From NCBI GenBank assembly GCA_021292105.1, contig CM037869.1, positions 43,679,990 to 43,743,989 of the forward strand: 64,000 bases of DNA, read 5' to 3'. This DNA comes from Anadara kagoshimensis (lineage: Eukaryota > Mollusca > Bivalvia > Arcoida > Arcidae). The translations under genes were made by a program, and so were the position numbers. The first letter of the stretch is position 1. Every line of letters begins with the position of its first letter. The notes under the pieces were generated by a model that made no database searches, was not told the DNA's origin, and worked only from the letters and a program-made list of their open reading frames with translations. Below are positions 30,925 to 41,994 of the stretch, in pieces.

Positions 30925-31330
30925 CCTTTAATTATACCCCGCAAACTAGTTGGGGGGGGGGGGTATATAGGAATCGCCATGTTTATCTGTCCGTGTAAAA
31001 TCGTGTCCGGGCCATATCTCAGAGTTCTTTTGGCCGACTGTTATGATAGTTGACATGAATAATGTTCATGGTTCAAAGGCGTGTCATGACCTTGAACCAA
31101 GGTCATATCGGAAAGGTCAAAGTCACGGGAAAACATGAAATGTTTGGCTCTCAAGAGACGGTTCTAATTTAGTTTGAATTGTAGACTGTATGATTTAGGA
31201 ATATAGCATGTTTGATTACCAAAAAAACCACTGGTATTATATGGATATATTTGTTCGAATATTCAAAACAAAGGTCAAATGACAAGGTCAAACAAAGGTC
31301 AAATGACAAGGTCAAACTTGACGCACTATA
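30925..31330. repeat. Dispersed repeat beginning with a poly-G tract
   Basis: It has 'taccccgcaaactag', G(13), then 'gtccgggccatatctcag'. It later contains several CAAGGTCA and AAGGTCAAA half sites. Related pieces are near 18068, 27050, 62165 and 63745. Confidence 0.55.
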
Positions 31331-31444
31331 GCCATGTGGTTATATTTGTTTTAGCACGTATGTTAATGTATGATTTTCCTTTACTTGGTTAACATATGGT
31401 ATGCTTTCTTTGTGGTTTAACCAAATACATTATATATATATATA

Positions 31445-31978
31445 TAGGTAAACAACATTGACCTGTCCGTTTGACCTTTCATTAGGAATATTCATATAGG
31501 AGGGTCTACCCAATAAATAGGTAGTGTTAAGATCCAACTTAATATACACAGCAGTGGCGGATTTAGGGGAGGGGTTGCGGGGGTTGCAACCCCCCTTTGA
31601 AAAGAGAGAGTGAGATATTGACTGATTAAAATTATTTTCTTGGCCCCCATCGGGGCTCTGCCCTAGACCCATCGTCTCTGGAAGCTCGCGCCTTCGGCGC
31701 TCGCATTTAGCATTGATATAATTCTCGCCCCTCCCCTCAAAAAATCCTGTATAGATCTCAACTCCCCCTTTTAAAAAATCCTGGATAGTTCTCAACCCCC
31801 CCCCCCCCCCCCTTTCAAAAAATCCTGTATCCGCCCCTGCACAGTACACGGGTGTACTCTATGAGGTGAGTATATCTCGTGGCCGATATATACCTGTGTT
31901 ACTGATACACTAATGTATTTGGTCCCTGATAAATATTTAAATGAAAGGTCAAACGGACAGGTCAAAGTTGTTTACCTA
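31445..31978. mobile_element. MITE, TAGGTAAACAACATTGACC ends, copy 2 (host of a nested insertion)
   Basis: The complete inverted ends start TAGGTAAACAACATTGACCT and close GGTCAAAGTTGTTTACCTA. The flanks are (TA)n microsatellites. The middle is split by the separate element at 31552-31839; removing it restores a size like copies 1 and 3. Confidence 0.88.
31552..31839. mobile_element. Element with CAGTGGCGGAT ends nested in a MITE
   Basis: The ends CAGTGGCGGATTTAGG and CCTGTATCCGCCCCTG are imperfect inverted repeats. It is flanked by CACAG at 31547-31551 and 31840-31844. The interior repeats 'ccctttcaaaaaatcctg'-like text near C-rich runs. A diverged relative is at 32684-32939. Confidence 0.85.
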
Positions 31979-32190
31979 TATATATATATACATGTATATA
32001 TATATATATATATATGATTTACATACCATTTCCAGGTCTACTTAGCATGTGTGATTTCTATACGTTTCCATGTGGATTTTCTTTACGTTTAAGTTTCAAT
32101 TGTTGCCAGATACTAGATTTCTTTATATGAGTGGACTTTGTTGTTGATGAGTTTCATGACATTGACCAACGCTGTCTGTGACAGTATAAG

Positions 32191-32247
<57 letters not shown>

Positions 32248-32250
32248 CTA
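31979..32250. repeat. (TA)n and (AG)n microsatellites
   Basis: A (TA)n tract lies at 31978-32014 and an (AG)n tract at 32197-32246. The AT-rich sequence between them is unassigned. Confidence 0.85.
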
Positions 32251-32397
32251 TATTAAATAATGATTAAATTAATGTTTGTTTAAAATTATGACATAAAATA
32301 AAATAAATACACTTTTCCTTTATCTTCCTTTGTGTTTGAGAACACTTGCTTTAGCATGCTTTCTCGAAATGCAACGTTTCACTAGTTGGATTCGAAC

Positions 32398-32575
32398 CTT
32401 CATCATCATCATCATCTGCTGACAGTCGCGGAGCGACTATGTCTGTTTTCCTGAAATTACTTCACCGCTTGTCTCCATGTGTTCCTATGCTGCGACAGTT
32501 TCGCCCAGGAGTTCAGCTTGGTGTTTCTCTGCTTCACGTTTCTTTTGATGGTATCCTTGAAACTTTAAGGCACTA
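32398..32575 (-). pseudogene. 3' end of a non-LTR retrotransposon with (GAT)n tail
   Basis: Read on the minus strand, about 165 bases of LINE-like 3' sequence (decoding to a Lys/Arg/Trp-rich C-terminal fragment with stops) end in GATGATGATGATGATG. A short tandem-repeat tail is typical of several LINE clades. Heavily 5'-truncated. Confidence 0.55.
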
Positions 32576-32683
32576 AAAAAAACACTGTTAATCGTGTTTC
32601 AACGCTTTAAACATCTAGACTTCCGGAAACGTTACATTGCAATAATGTTTGTTGTACATTTGTCTCTGGTTCGCTGGAGATAT

Positions 32684-32939
32684 CGGTGGCGGATTCAGCG
32701 GGGGGGGGGGGCCTACGCCCCCCTTTATGTCGCTAATAATACATACTATGATACAGGCATTTTGAATGAAAGATTTTTTCCTCTTTGATGCAGCTCAGAT
32801 TGCACCAGAATTCAGGATTTTTGCGCCATTTTTTCAAAATTTTCCGGGGGAGCATGCCCCCGTACCCCCTAGAATGTTGGAGCCTTTGGCTCTCACATTA
32901 TACGCCCCCCCCCTTTCTAAAATTCTGGATCCGCCTCTG
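32684..32939. mobile_element. Diverged CAGTGGCGGAT-type element
   Basis: The ends are CGGTGGCGGATTCAGCG and TTCTGGATCCGCCTCTG, with inner runs of G(12) and C(9). No clear duplication at the borders. Confidence 0.65.
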
Positions 32940-33127
32940 ATCATCATATTGGTGCCTCGTCGTTGAATGTTCCTTGCAACTCTATTTTTATTTCACACGT
33001 GGCGGGTGTTGCTAACAAGAAAAGAGGTGTTTATCCTTCCAGATCACCCGGTCTCACTTTCCTAATGGTTTACGTATTTGACTTAATTTGTCAATTTTCA
33101 AAGTTTTTATGTTGCTTTTGAATATGT

Positions 33128-33250
33128 GTTTTGAACATGGACCTCGATGTTTGCATTTGACTTTTAAGCTTGTGATTTGAACATGGACCTCGATGTTTGC
33201 ATTTGACTTTTGGGATTGTGATTTGAACATGGACAGCTATGTTTGCGTTT
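33128..33250. repeat. Tandem repeat, about 46-bp unit, three copies
   Basis: The unit carries TTGAACATGGACCTCGATGT followed by TTGCATTTGACTTTT. The third copy is diverged. No reading-frame significance seen. Confidence 0.85.
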
Positions 33251-33304
33251 GATTGCAAACAACTTCTGTTTTGTGATAACAAGTGCAACTATTTTCCGAT
33301 CTAA

Positions 33305-33644
33305 CCACTGCGGTAGCTCAGTTGATAGAGTGCTCGCTCTGTCAGTGGAAGGCTGTGGGTTCGAATCCCGGCTGGGTCTGACCCAAGAGTTGAAAATGGA
33401 TAGTGACTGTTCTTTCGCAAAGCACTCGGCATTACGAAATGGAAGTCACGGTTCTTTCGGATGGAAACTGAAATAAACGAGGTCCCATGTCACGGTGGGT
33501 TTGGCACGCTATAGAACCCTGCTGTATAATGCCATCAGCGCAACGCACGCAATTTTTTTGCGATTTCGCCTACAGCTGGCGACGTCTCGATATAAGTGAA
33601 ATTTTCTTGACTGGGACGTTAAACACCATTACTCACTCACTCAC
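33305..33644 (+). mobile_element. tRNA-headed SINE, near-complete copy
   Basis: The head GCGGTAGCTCAGTTGATAGA and B box GTGGGTTCGAATCCC are intact. The body and the tail 'gggacgttaaacaccattac' followed by (TCAC)n are complete, making it a good reference copy for the family. Confidence 0.95.
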
Positions 33645-33769
33645 TATTTCCTGATCTGTATTTAAACTCTATCGTACTTGTTTTAGTGTGCGCTCTCGAT
33701 TCGAACTTTTATGACGGCGAAATATATTGTGGTCTATTTGCAAACATGAAAGACTACAATGAGCACCAG

Positions 33770-33977
33770 TACAGACCTGTCAAAAGTTTAACACTCGCCT
33801 AACGTAGAGGAGTCTAATCTAGCTGCCTTGTGGCTGAAATGGGGATAGCCTGTAACAGAAAAACTGCCATTAGATAGATAGCAATTGCTGAAATGCTGGG
33901 GTGATATGGGTAACAAGATTAGCTGACGATTCGGCACCGATTCGTTACCTAAGTGTTAAACTTTCGACAGGCCTGTA
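33770..33977. mobile_element. MITE with TACAGACCTGTC ends, best copy
   Basis: The left end TACAGACCTGTCAAAAGTTT then AACAC is mirrored by GTGTTAAACTTTCGACAGGC then CTGTA. It is 208 bp, with mariner-like TA borders. The other two copies are at 24070 and 43801. Confidence 0.85.
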
Positions 33978-34124
33978 TTGTATATATACTTCAAATTTTT
34001 GCTGGTATAAGTAAAGATTGGTTAACTAAGAAAACCGGAATGACCATATTTAAAGCAACCGACCTCCAGCAAGCTAATTTACACCGAGTGGGATATGAAC
34101 CTAAATAGGCGTTGACCTTGTTTA

Positions 34125-34290
34125 TAGTTGAGTTGAGCTATGCCATAAATGATGTTCAACGTTCCAGTCAAGAATATTTCACTTATATCGAGACGTCGCA
34201 TCAAACTATCTACTAATCTCATTGAACAGCACTTTCAAGTCTTGGATCAGACCCGGTCGGAGTTCAAACCTCCGAGAGCAACACTATTGC
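34125..34290 (-). repeat. Internally deleted SINE, main family
   Basis: The minus-strand tail (TTCCAGTCAAGAATATTTCA) is joined directly to the head region (AGTCTTGGATCAGACCCGGT). The middle of the SINE is lost. Confidence 0.75.
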
Positions 34291-34399
34291 ATCATTTTGA
34301 GGAATGTCAGTGCAATATGCAGTCAAGCTACAACTATAGTGCTATCAAAATCAAATAAATTAAGATTCTTTCAGAGTACGTTTTTGTTTGTTACTGTAA

Positions 34400-34720
34400 G
34401 AGGAAAGAGAAAAAATGCATTGTCGTGTCGAGGATCGAACCAGGAACCGCCCGCACTGTAGTCGAGTGCTCTACCACTGAGCTACCCAGACCGCTACATT
34501 CCTCCCTTCTTTTTTCGATTCAACTCCCTTGAATCAAAACCACCAGGTTCCACCCTCGGACCAACCTGTTGGTCGGCCACTTCCCAGAGTCGGACGAGCC
34601 CCCAAATGTAACAGGAAAGAGAGGAAATACAGGGTCGGACCGGGAATCGAACCCGGGACCTCCCGCACTATCATGAGGCGAGTGTTCTACCACTGAGCTA
34701 CCCAGGCCGCTACATTACCA
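34400..34720 (-). mobile_element. tRNA-like dimer, two tandem tRNA-like heads
   Basis: On the minus strand two tRNA-like units, each with GGGTAGCTCAGTGGTAGA and a B box (GGTTCGATCC or GGTTCGATTCC), lie about 200 bp apart. They share GTAGCGG upstream and are separated by a GC-richer linker containing GGTCGGCCACTTCC. The 5' and 3' acceptor stems do not pair, so these are SINE heads and not tRNA genes. Confidence 0.65.
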
Positions 34721-36580
34721 TCACTAGTTAAATTATTGGCAACAGGAAAAATAGATAATGCATTATCAATTTTGAAGAGAAATTTAACTTGAATATTGTC
34801 TTATAATACACAACATAAAAGTTTTGTCGCGACATCGATGGTATCTGTTCAGTAATTAAACAGGACTTTGAACACCAGGATAAACCTCTGGACCAAACAC
34901 CTGGGTCCAGACCTATCCCCTGTTTGATGGTTAGTTAATCCAAGAAATTCTTTTCTGAAATACATTTAATTTAAATCATTTAAATTTCACAGACATCAAC
35001 ATTTTTGAGAATTTACATACGAAATCAGAAATATAAATAGATCTACAATGATCATGAAACGTCTTCCGAGTTTAAGCAATATAGCTGGTGACATATCGAT
35101 ATAAGTTGCAAGCCAGCTCGCATGAAAGTGACCAAATCTAGTGATAGGGAATAAAAAAAGCCGGACAAGTCCTTTAGATGCACAGTTTCACTATCATTCC
35201 TAATAAGATTCCCCCGGTTTCATTATGAATCACGAAAATCTGGCAAAATAAAATTCCAAATAATTTTGATCAGCCGCAAGTTAATTTTTTTTTTTGAAAA
35301 TCGCCCCAAGATCAAAACATATATATTTTACATTCATTGAAAACTTTTTTCTCAGTTCCATAAAAGATTGTCAAATATAAGATCCGGTCATTTTGTAAAA
35401 TCCTTCTTTATTTCATATAAAACCATATGATTTAAAATTCTCAAAAAATTATTTCTTGAGCAATTTTTATAAAATTTTCACTGATTAATAAAAAATTAAT
35501 TAGTTTCTTTCAATAATTTTTAAATATATTCCGTCCGTCTTATAACATTCAAGAAAACATAAGGTGGTAAACTTTTAACTGAAATATGAAGCATGATTCA
35601 ATAAAAAATTTGTTCAATTTAAAATGTTTATCTATTAAAAACAACAAAATTCCCGATTTTTAGACGTGACAAACTGTGACTAATTTTACATTTAACAGTG
35701 AAAAATCATGGAAATTGAGAAAGAAATAAATTTTTGAGAATTTTTTAAAAATACATAATTTTATATGAAATAAAGAAGTTCCCTGGAGTGCATTAATTAT
35801 TTAATTAATTATTTGATAAGTATACGCGTCAGAAATATATTATAGTAGATAAGACTTTTAGTATCCTGCTGTTATTACTGAAAAACATCTAAAAATCGTT
35901 TCGTTAAAATATATATTCGTTTCGTTGATATACCCAGGCAACGAGGAATCTGTAAAATTAATTTTGGCTTCCTTAACTTTTTTGACTTCCGGTTATCCAG
36001 GCGGCAAGATTCTGCTTGTTTTGTTTGTTATAAAAAGTTTTCTTTCGCCTATGACACGTGATTGAGACTTATTTAAATCAAGAGAATATATTGAGGTATT
36101 CACAAAAATATATTTAAGGTAGAAAATACCATGGTTTCATTTTCAGATCTTGCGCCAAAGCAAGTTAGTTCTCGAGTTTCGACAGCTCGTGTATCCTGCA
36201 TTCCTTTGGTTTTTTATGGCCCGGGGTTCAATCTGAGAGCCTCAGGGGGGTGGGGGTCTCGCCGTCGACACCACAATAATGATACAGGTCCCAAAATACT
36301 GTGAGTCGGCCAACTTTGATCTATCATTTGAATTTTCAATGTCTTGAGCGTTTTGAAAATTTTGTTCCATCCCCCTTTTCTTTGTCTTACAACTTTACTG
36401 ATAATTTGTAACAAGAGGGAGGAAACACCTGAAAAAATCCACTTCCTCATAGAGTGCCCTAGTTGATGATTAAAAAAACGACTCTCCTAGTTTTGCCACA
36501 AGGCTAAAGATCCAGAACAGAAAGTTCTGACAGTGTGTCAATTATAAATGGTTGGACATAGTCAAAGAGAGAGAAAGAGG
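34721..36580. other. AT-rich intergenic sequence, nothing assigned
   Basis: Very AT-rich with many short A/T runs. The pair 'cctttatttcatataaaaccatat' (35405) and 'aaaaatacataattttatatgaaataaagaag' (35748) suggests a degraded inverted-repeat element of about 370 bp. No gene seen. Confidence 0.45.
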
Positions 36581-36906
36581 AATGGTGTTTAACGTCACAG
36601 TCAAGAATTTTTCACTTATATTGAGATGTTGCCAGGTATAGACAAAGGTGCAGACATTTAGCCTGTACGTTGTGCTGAAAGCAATATACAACAGGCTGAT
36701 TTATTGTGCCAAACCTACCGTGACACAGAAGTTGTTTATTTTAAGTTCACATCCCATAGAACTGACGTTCATTTCGTAATGCCGCATGATTGGCAAAAGA
36801 ACAGTCACTATCCACTTTTAAATCTTGGGTCAGATTGGTAAGGATTTGAACCTATGACCTTCCACTTACAGAGTGAGCACTCTACCAACTTAGCTACAGC
36901 AATGGT
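36581..36906 (-). mobile_element. tRNA-headed SINE, main family
   Basis: A reverse copy. The tail (GGTGTTTAACGTCACAGTCA) comes first and the head, the inverse of TAGCTCAGTTGGTAGAG, near 36885. The body is diverged. Confidence 0.88.
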
Positions 36907-37259
36907 AGACGTGGTGGAGTGATAGTAATGTTTGAAAGATACTGTCACTGGATTCTGAAGTCGGGACTTCGAAATTTTCTGAGATGATAATCTCCTGTCC
37001 ATACTAGAGTTGTAAAATAATCTTTTGGAGGAGCCTCCAAAACCAAGATCCTGTGTCTCTTTGCATGCTAAAAAGTTGGCCACTACAGAAGATGCCTACA
37101 AATTTCTAAAAGCTATTAAAACTGACTGAGTAAAGTTAATAAGTATTCTACTATATATACAACACTACAATACACTACTAGTTCAGCTTTGCTTCATAAT
37201 GGCAACAGGTTTCCCTAGATGACATGTCATAAGCATAGATGTGAATTATCAGCTTCAAT

Positions 37260-38492
37260 GACTTACTTGACTTATTCCTCTTGATTCCCTGGGGAACAAA
37301 GGGTTGCAACAACACCTTTACATCTGACACGGTTTTGGGCTATCTTCAGTTCAGCCCAGGTCTTTCCCGCTGTTTGTGCCTCTGTGTCAATAATCCTGCA
37401 CCAAGTCTGTTTAGGCCGGCCTCTCTTCCTCTTCCCTGAAGGGTTCCAGTCAAGAGCCTGCCTGGTGGCATTTGATGCAGGCTTGCGGAGTGTGTGGCGG
37501 ATCCATCCCCACTTTCGTTTTCTGATTTCAGCCTCGATTGGAATGTGTCTGGTCCTGTCCCATAGTTGTTTGTTTGAGACAACTTCAGGCCATCTGATGT
37601 TAAGGATGTTTCTGAAGCATCTGTTTATAAATGTCTGAAGTTTGTGGGTGTTGGTCTTCGTTACCCTCCAGGTTTCTGAACCATATAGTAGGATCCACTT
37701 GGTGTTGAAGATCCGGATCTTGTTTCTTTTTGAGAGGGCTGTTGATCTCCAGATTGGTCGAAGGGCGTTGAAAGTAAATCTGGCTTTGTTGATGCGGCAC
37801 TTGATGTCTTCGTCTGTACCCCCATCTTTACTGATGACACTGCCCAGGTAAACAAACTTGTCGGCTTCCTTGATGTTTTTCTTGGTGTAGCTGCACTGGG
37901 TCTTCTGTTTGGTTGTTAATCCTCATGACTTCAGTCTTTCTGATGTTGATTTGGAGGCCAGTCTTCATTGCTTTTTCTGCGAGATGGCTTATTTTTTCTT
38001 GGGCATCTTGGTGTCTGTGGTAGATAAGACTTATGTCATCTGCAAAATCAAGGTCTTCCAGCTGCTTGGTAAAAGTCCACTGTATTCCAGTTTTCCTTCC
38101 TGTTGTGGTCTGGCACATTATTCCAGTCAATGACTATAAGGAAGATTGTTGGTGACAACAGGCATCCCTGCCGGACTCCGGTTTGTACAGAGAACGGTTC
38201 TGTCAGCTTCCCATCGTGGATGACTTGGCAAGTGGCATCTTCATACAGTTGTTGGATGATGGTGACAAACTTTGGTGGAAAGCCATAATGGTTCATCAGT
38301 TAACAGATCACATCCCTATCCACACTGTCAAATGCCTTCTGAAAGTCGACAAAGACCGAGTACAGCGGGGCTTGCCACTCCAGGGACTGTTCGATGATGA
38401 TGCGCATGGTGGCAATGTGGTCTGTACATGATCTATCTTGCTGAAAGCCAGCCTGTTCATCTCGGAGTGTCTTGTCCAGTGATGTTTTGTTT
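37260..38492 (-). pseudogene. 5'-truncated non-LTR retrotransposon, reverse transcriptase and 3' end
   Basis: Read from 38492 down to 37260. Reverse-transcriptase blocks appear in order: a segment with DEQAGFQ and SCTDHIATMRIIIEQ; FVDFQKAFDSVDR; GVRQGCLLSPTIF; LEDLDFADDISL (the FADD catalytic box); LQINIRKTEVM; then the C-terminal thumb and tail region. Several frameshifts separate them, so it is inactive. The 3' end on the minus strand is AATAAGTCAAGTAAGTC, a short AAGTC-type tandem tail. Flanking 31-bp direct repeats (37229-37259 and 38493-38523, 2 mismatches) mark it as a single target-primed insertion. The clade was not assigned. Confidence 0.92.
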
Positions 38493-38523
38493 ATAAGCAT
38501 AAATGTGAATTATCAGCTTTAAT

Positions 38524-39013
38524 ACTGAGCTATTAAAATAAATGGATCAATCATTGACAATCAACATCATATATATATTCAGGTACTGTAAACAAACTTA
38601 TATTTGCGGATATTAATTTTCGAGATTCTCTTACCAAAATCATTTTGCGACTATGAACTTCCGTGATATGAACTTCAGCTGCATGTTTGGAATAAATAAA
38701 ACCATTTTCGGAAATAAATTCGCGGCGATTAACTGTCTCGATTCCTTTGACCTCAAGAAACACACGAAAGTTAATCGCATACAAATAAAAGTTGGTTTAC
38801 AGTATTATGTTGAAACACGACTTGTGCCTGGATGCCCCATTAACTTAAGTTCTAGATTTTTTCTTCGCATCGTGAAAATGCAATATTTGTAAATCATATC
38901 GAATAACTGCAATACAGCTCATGGAACTTGTTTAATCAGTATACAGGTCTAAAAACTGGTATCACAAATCCAATAATAAGTAGCATTATACCTAAATTCT
39001 TGTGTTTTGACAG
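38524..39013. other. Non-coding sequence before the PP2A-type exon
   Basis: AT-rich, with a possible element at about 38578-38810 (ACTGTAAACAAACTTATATT; the inverse-like AAGTTGGTTTACAGTATTA near the right end). It leads to the acceptor TTGTGTTTTGACAG at 39000-39013. Confidence 0.45.
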
Positions 39014-39055
39014 GTTATGGCTAACAGTACTGGCACAGCCTAAAACTGTCTCAAG

Positions 39056-39355
39056 ATGACTCTGAAACCTATATTGAAGAGTAAAGTGGACGAGTTGTTT
39101 TTACGATGGCTAAGTGAGCCAGATACACAACAAGTCCTGAAAGAAAATTTACGACAACTTGTTAACGGTGAAGCTTTCACACAACCAAGTCCATCACCCT
39201 CTGGGTCCAGAGGAACTGGGAAATCTCCAAGAGGACGACCCGTTTCCCCTCCATCAGCAAAACTTCCAAGTCCTAGGAGTCCAAGAAGGCCGCTGTCCAG
39301 TAAAAATAACCACAGGGGACATGGAGGGGGAATTAATGGACTAAATGGGTCAAAG
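39056..39355 (+). CDS. PPP2R3B: PP2A regulatory subunit B'' (PR48/PR70 type), first coding exon
   Basis: 100 codons, from ATG to the donor GTAAGA at 39356, phase 0. The N-terminus LKPILKSKVDELFLRWLSEP then DTQQVLKENL closely matches, from memory, the start of vertebrate PR70/PR48, which recruits the PP2A A/C core to substrates such as Cdc6. It is followed by a Ser/Pro/Arg-rich, probably disordered stretch (residues 40-82) with phosphorylation-prone SP sites. The exon begins after an acceptor at 39013, so a non-coding first exon lies upstream. A 9-codon upstream ORF (39017-39043) precedes the start. The EF-hand domains expected of the family are not in this window. The exact paralogue (PPP2R3A or B) is uncertain. 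Confidence 0.82.
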
Positions 39356-40291
39356 GTAAGAAACAATTTACATATTTTCATTGTATCAGAATTAAGTTTG
39401 CATAGATTTTAGCTCAGGCCTTCAAAAAAGTGTTTTCCCTATTCTGAGTGGCCAAATTTTTGTGGTTATGGTAATGGATATATTTGGACAAGCATGGTTA
39501 AAGTTTGCTTCATTGTCTACAATAGTCAAGGGAAAAATATTGTGTACCCTGAAAAAGACACTTAGAAAAATTCTTAGGACTAGTAAGGAATTTAATCTAG
39601 TACTTCTTCCCCATTTGTTTAGGTCTTTCTTTGATGGACTTTGGCTGAGCACCATAAATTGGTGATCACAAGGCCACAGAGCTGGGGAAAGTATGACAGG
39701 GCACCAAAGCCCTCCAATTGGTGGGGGTTTGTGTGGCATCCCCCGAGAAAATTTGTAAATTTAGATGCCTTAACAGCTTAAGGCACAATTTACAATATTA
39801 AGACAGTCAGTATCTGGCCTGTTAATTCAGTAATATGATGATACCCAAACATCTAAAAACTCTTCAGGTTGGCACTGATTATCTACTAGTCTAAAAAATG
39901 TACTTATCACAGAGCTGCCAACTGACTTGCAACCCGCGGGTTCATCCCGCATTTACATGTGAATTCTTACTGACATGCCAAGAAGTTGACTGACCCGCAA
40001 TTAAGCTTACAGTTTGAGGACTTGCAGTATATATTCATTACCACTCCAATCCACATGTAATCACAGTGTTCCGAATCTGAGTGTTGCAACCAGCTTAGCA
40101 GTGTGCGATGCACCTTGGATCTCGGACAGACTCGCAATTGCACAATAGAGTTGGCAGCTCTGTTATCATAAACAAAATCCATGAGTAGATATAAGTCTGA
40201 GGTTTGTTGAGTTTCTTGAATTGATATAGTTCATATTTATAACTTTGGTTTACTAGGACTTTACTGAAATTATGACACAATACTATGTGAA

Positions 40292-40530
40292 TGTTTAAAA
40301 TTCCCCAGGTCGGAGGTCCAGGACCTTTTGATTTTACATTGGGACCTTTGATGTTTAAACTGTAAAAGTCCGATGGACCTGCCATTTTTTAATTACACAT
40401 GAACCCTTCAATGGTGATAATGGACTTTCTACACTTAATTTGGGACTTTCAAAACTTTATGTGGGACCTGCCAAAAATAAAAGCAAAAGGTCTTGGAACT
40501 TCCATTACAAAACATAATTTTGAACTCCTG
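40292..40530. mobile_element. MITE, CAGGGGTT family, worn copy
   Basis: It carries GGTCGGAGGTCCAGGACCTT at the left and AAGGTCTTGGAACTTCCATT then 'acaaaacataattttgaact' at the right. The terminal CAGGGG is degraded. Confidence 0.75.
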
Positions 40531-40611
40531 GTTCCAATGTTAAAAAAATCCATAATTGGTTTTTACAGTAACTATTGAAATTTGTAAAATTAGATCCTAT
40601 TTGGTCATTTA

Positions 40612-40955
40612 CCACTGCTGTAGCTCAGTTGGTAGAATGCTTGCTCCGTAAATCAGAGGACGTAGGTTTGAACCCCAACCGGGTTAGACTTAAGACTTGA
40701 AAGTAGGTAGTGACTGATCTTTAACCAAGCACTCTGCATTTGGAATGTAAGTCATGGTTCTTTTGTAAGACAACTTAAAATAAACAAGGTCCCATGTCAC
40801 GCTAGGTATTGCACGGTAGAGAAACCTCCTGTATAATGCCATCAGGTTAATGCCCAGGCAAAATGTTTGCACCTTTTTCTATAACTGGCTACGTCTTGAT
40901 AACCAAAATATTCTCGACTGGGATGTAAAACACCATAACCAAACTCAACTCAACT
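40612..40955 (+). mobile_element. tRNA-headed SINE, main family
   Basis: CTGTAGCTCAGTTGGTAGAA, B box GTAGGTTTGAACCCC, body and 'gggatgtaaaacaccataac' tail. Confidence 0.92.
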
Positions 40956-41496
40956 ATTTGGACTTTTTTATCATACTGGTATAGATCTTTATACCTCTTT
41001 TAACAATCATGTATATATCTTTTTATAATAGAAAATTGAATTGCACCTGAATAAAGGGAAGTAACTCTTGTGACTTTGTACAGGCCATTTTGAACTGCTT
41101 CAAAGACAACCTTAAGAAAGGGAAGTAACTGTTGTGAATTTGTAATGAAATAGAAATACAGGTTGTCTCCCCTACCAAACTTTGTAAAAAGTGAAATAAT
41201 ATTGGTTGAGACATAAAACCTTATTCACTAATTTGCTCATATTAAGATTATCCATGGTTACCCTTGTATTGTTAGCAATGCTTTAACCAATTGATATGTC
41301 ACCTATAAAACTTGTTTGCTACAATTTGTTCAAATTATTTGTTTATTGATTTTGTAATCAATCAATCCATCAATCAATCAAACAAGACATGGTCATTATA
41401 TAAGTTATTTTTGTAATGAAACTAAACACTGAAACAATCATTTTGATGATAATAATGTAGATACATCAATAATGTCTGATTATACTCCATAAACAT

Positions 41497-41519
41497 GGGG
41501 GGGGGGGGGGGGGGGGGGG
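41497..41519. repeat. Homopolymer run of 23 G
   Basis: Uninterrupted G tract followed by TGGTGCAGTATGTGGGG. Other G runs occur at 27170, 30950 and 59950. Confidence 0.95.
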
Positions 41520-41799
41520 TGGTGCAGTATGTGGGGTGGAGTTATTTTTGGTGAGACTTCAAAATTTTCTGTGATGATTTTCATCTCTTATCCATACTAG
41601 ACCTGTAAAAAGCTGCTTACTTGGTAGTCTTTCAGATGAGACTCGAAACCGAGGTCCCGTGTCTCGGTGCACACTAAAGACACCCCTGTAGATAAAAAAA
41701 GGGTAGTTCACCTGTGGCCACTACTGAGGATGATTACAATTAGAAGTGATTGAAATAGACTGAGCAACATTAACAAAATGACGGCTTATGGATCACAGT

Positions 41800-41985
41800 A
41801 CTCCTCATCTGTCTTATTCGAATCCTCCTATTGGGATAAAGTTTGTCAGTTCCCTGTAATGAGGGTCAGTTGTTTTACTCTACTTACTGCAAATTCTTCC
41901 ACCATCCATGAACTGACTGTCTCGATATATGTGAAAAAATCTTGAGTGGGGCGTAAAACTTCATTACTCAACTCAACTCAACTGA
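41800..41985 (+). repeat. SINE tail fragment
   Basis: It has the 'ccaccatccatgaactgac' motif and a 'ggggcgtaaaacttcattact' end shared with the 3324 and 10998 SINEs. The head is lost. Confidence 0.55.
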
Positions 41986-41994
41986 TTGAATTTA

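Noticed and set aside
31430-31849. Minus-strand 139-codon open frame
   Set aside because: It spans a nested MITE pair and C-rich runs; no domain and low complexity.
33305-33377. Possible tRNA gene (GTAGCTCAGTTGATAGAG, GGTTCGAATCCC)
   Set aside because: It is followed by the conserved SINE body and tail and has about ten sister copies; the acceptor stem does not close.
34640-34715. Possible minus-strand tRNA gene with a good B box
   Set aside because: The acceptor ends do not pair and a second diverged head lies about 200 bp away, so it is a SINE-type dimer.
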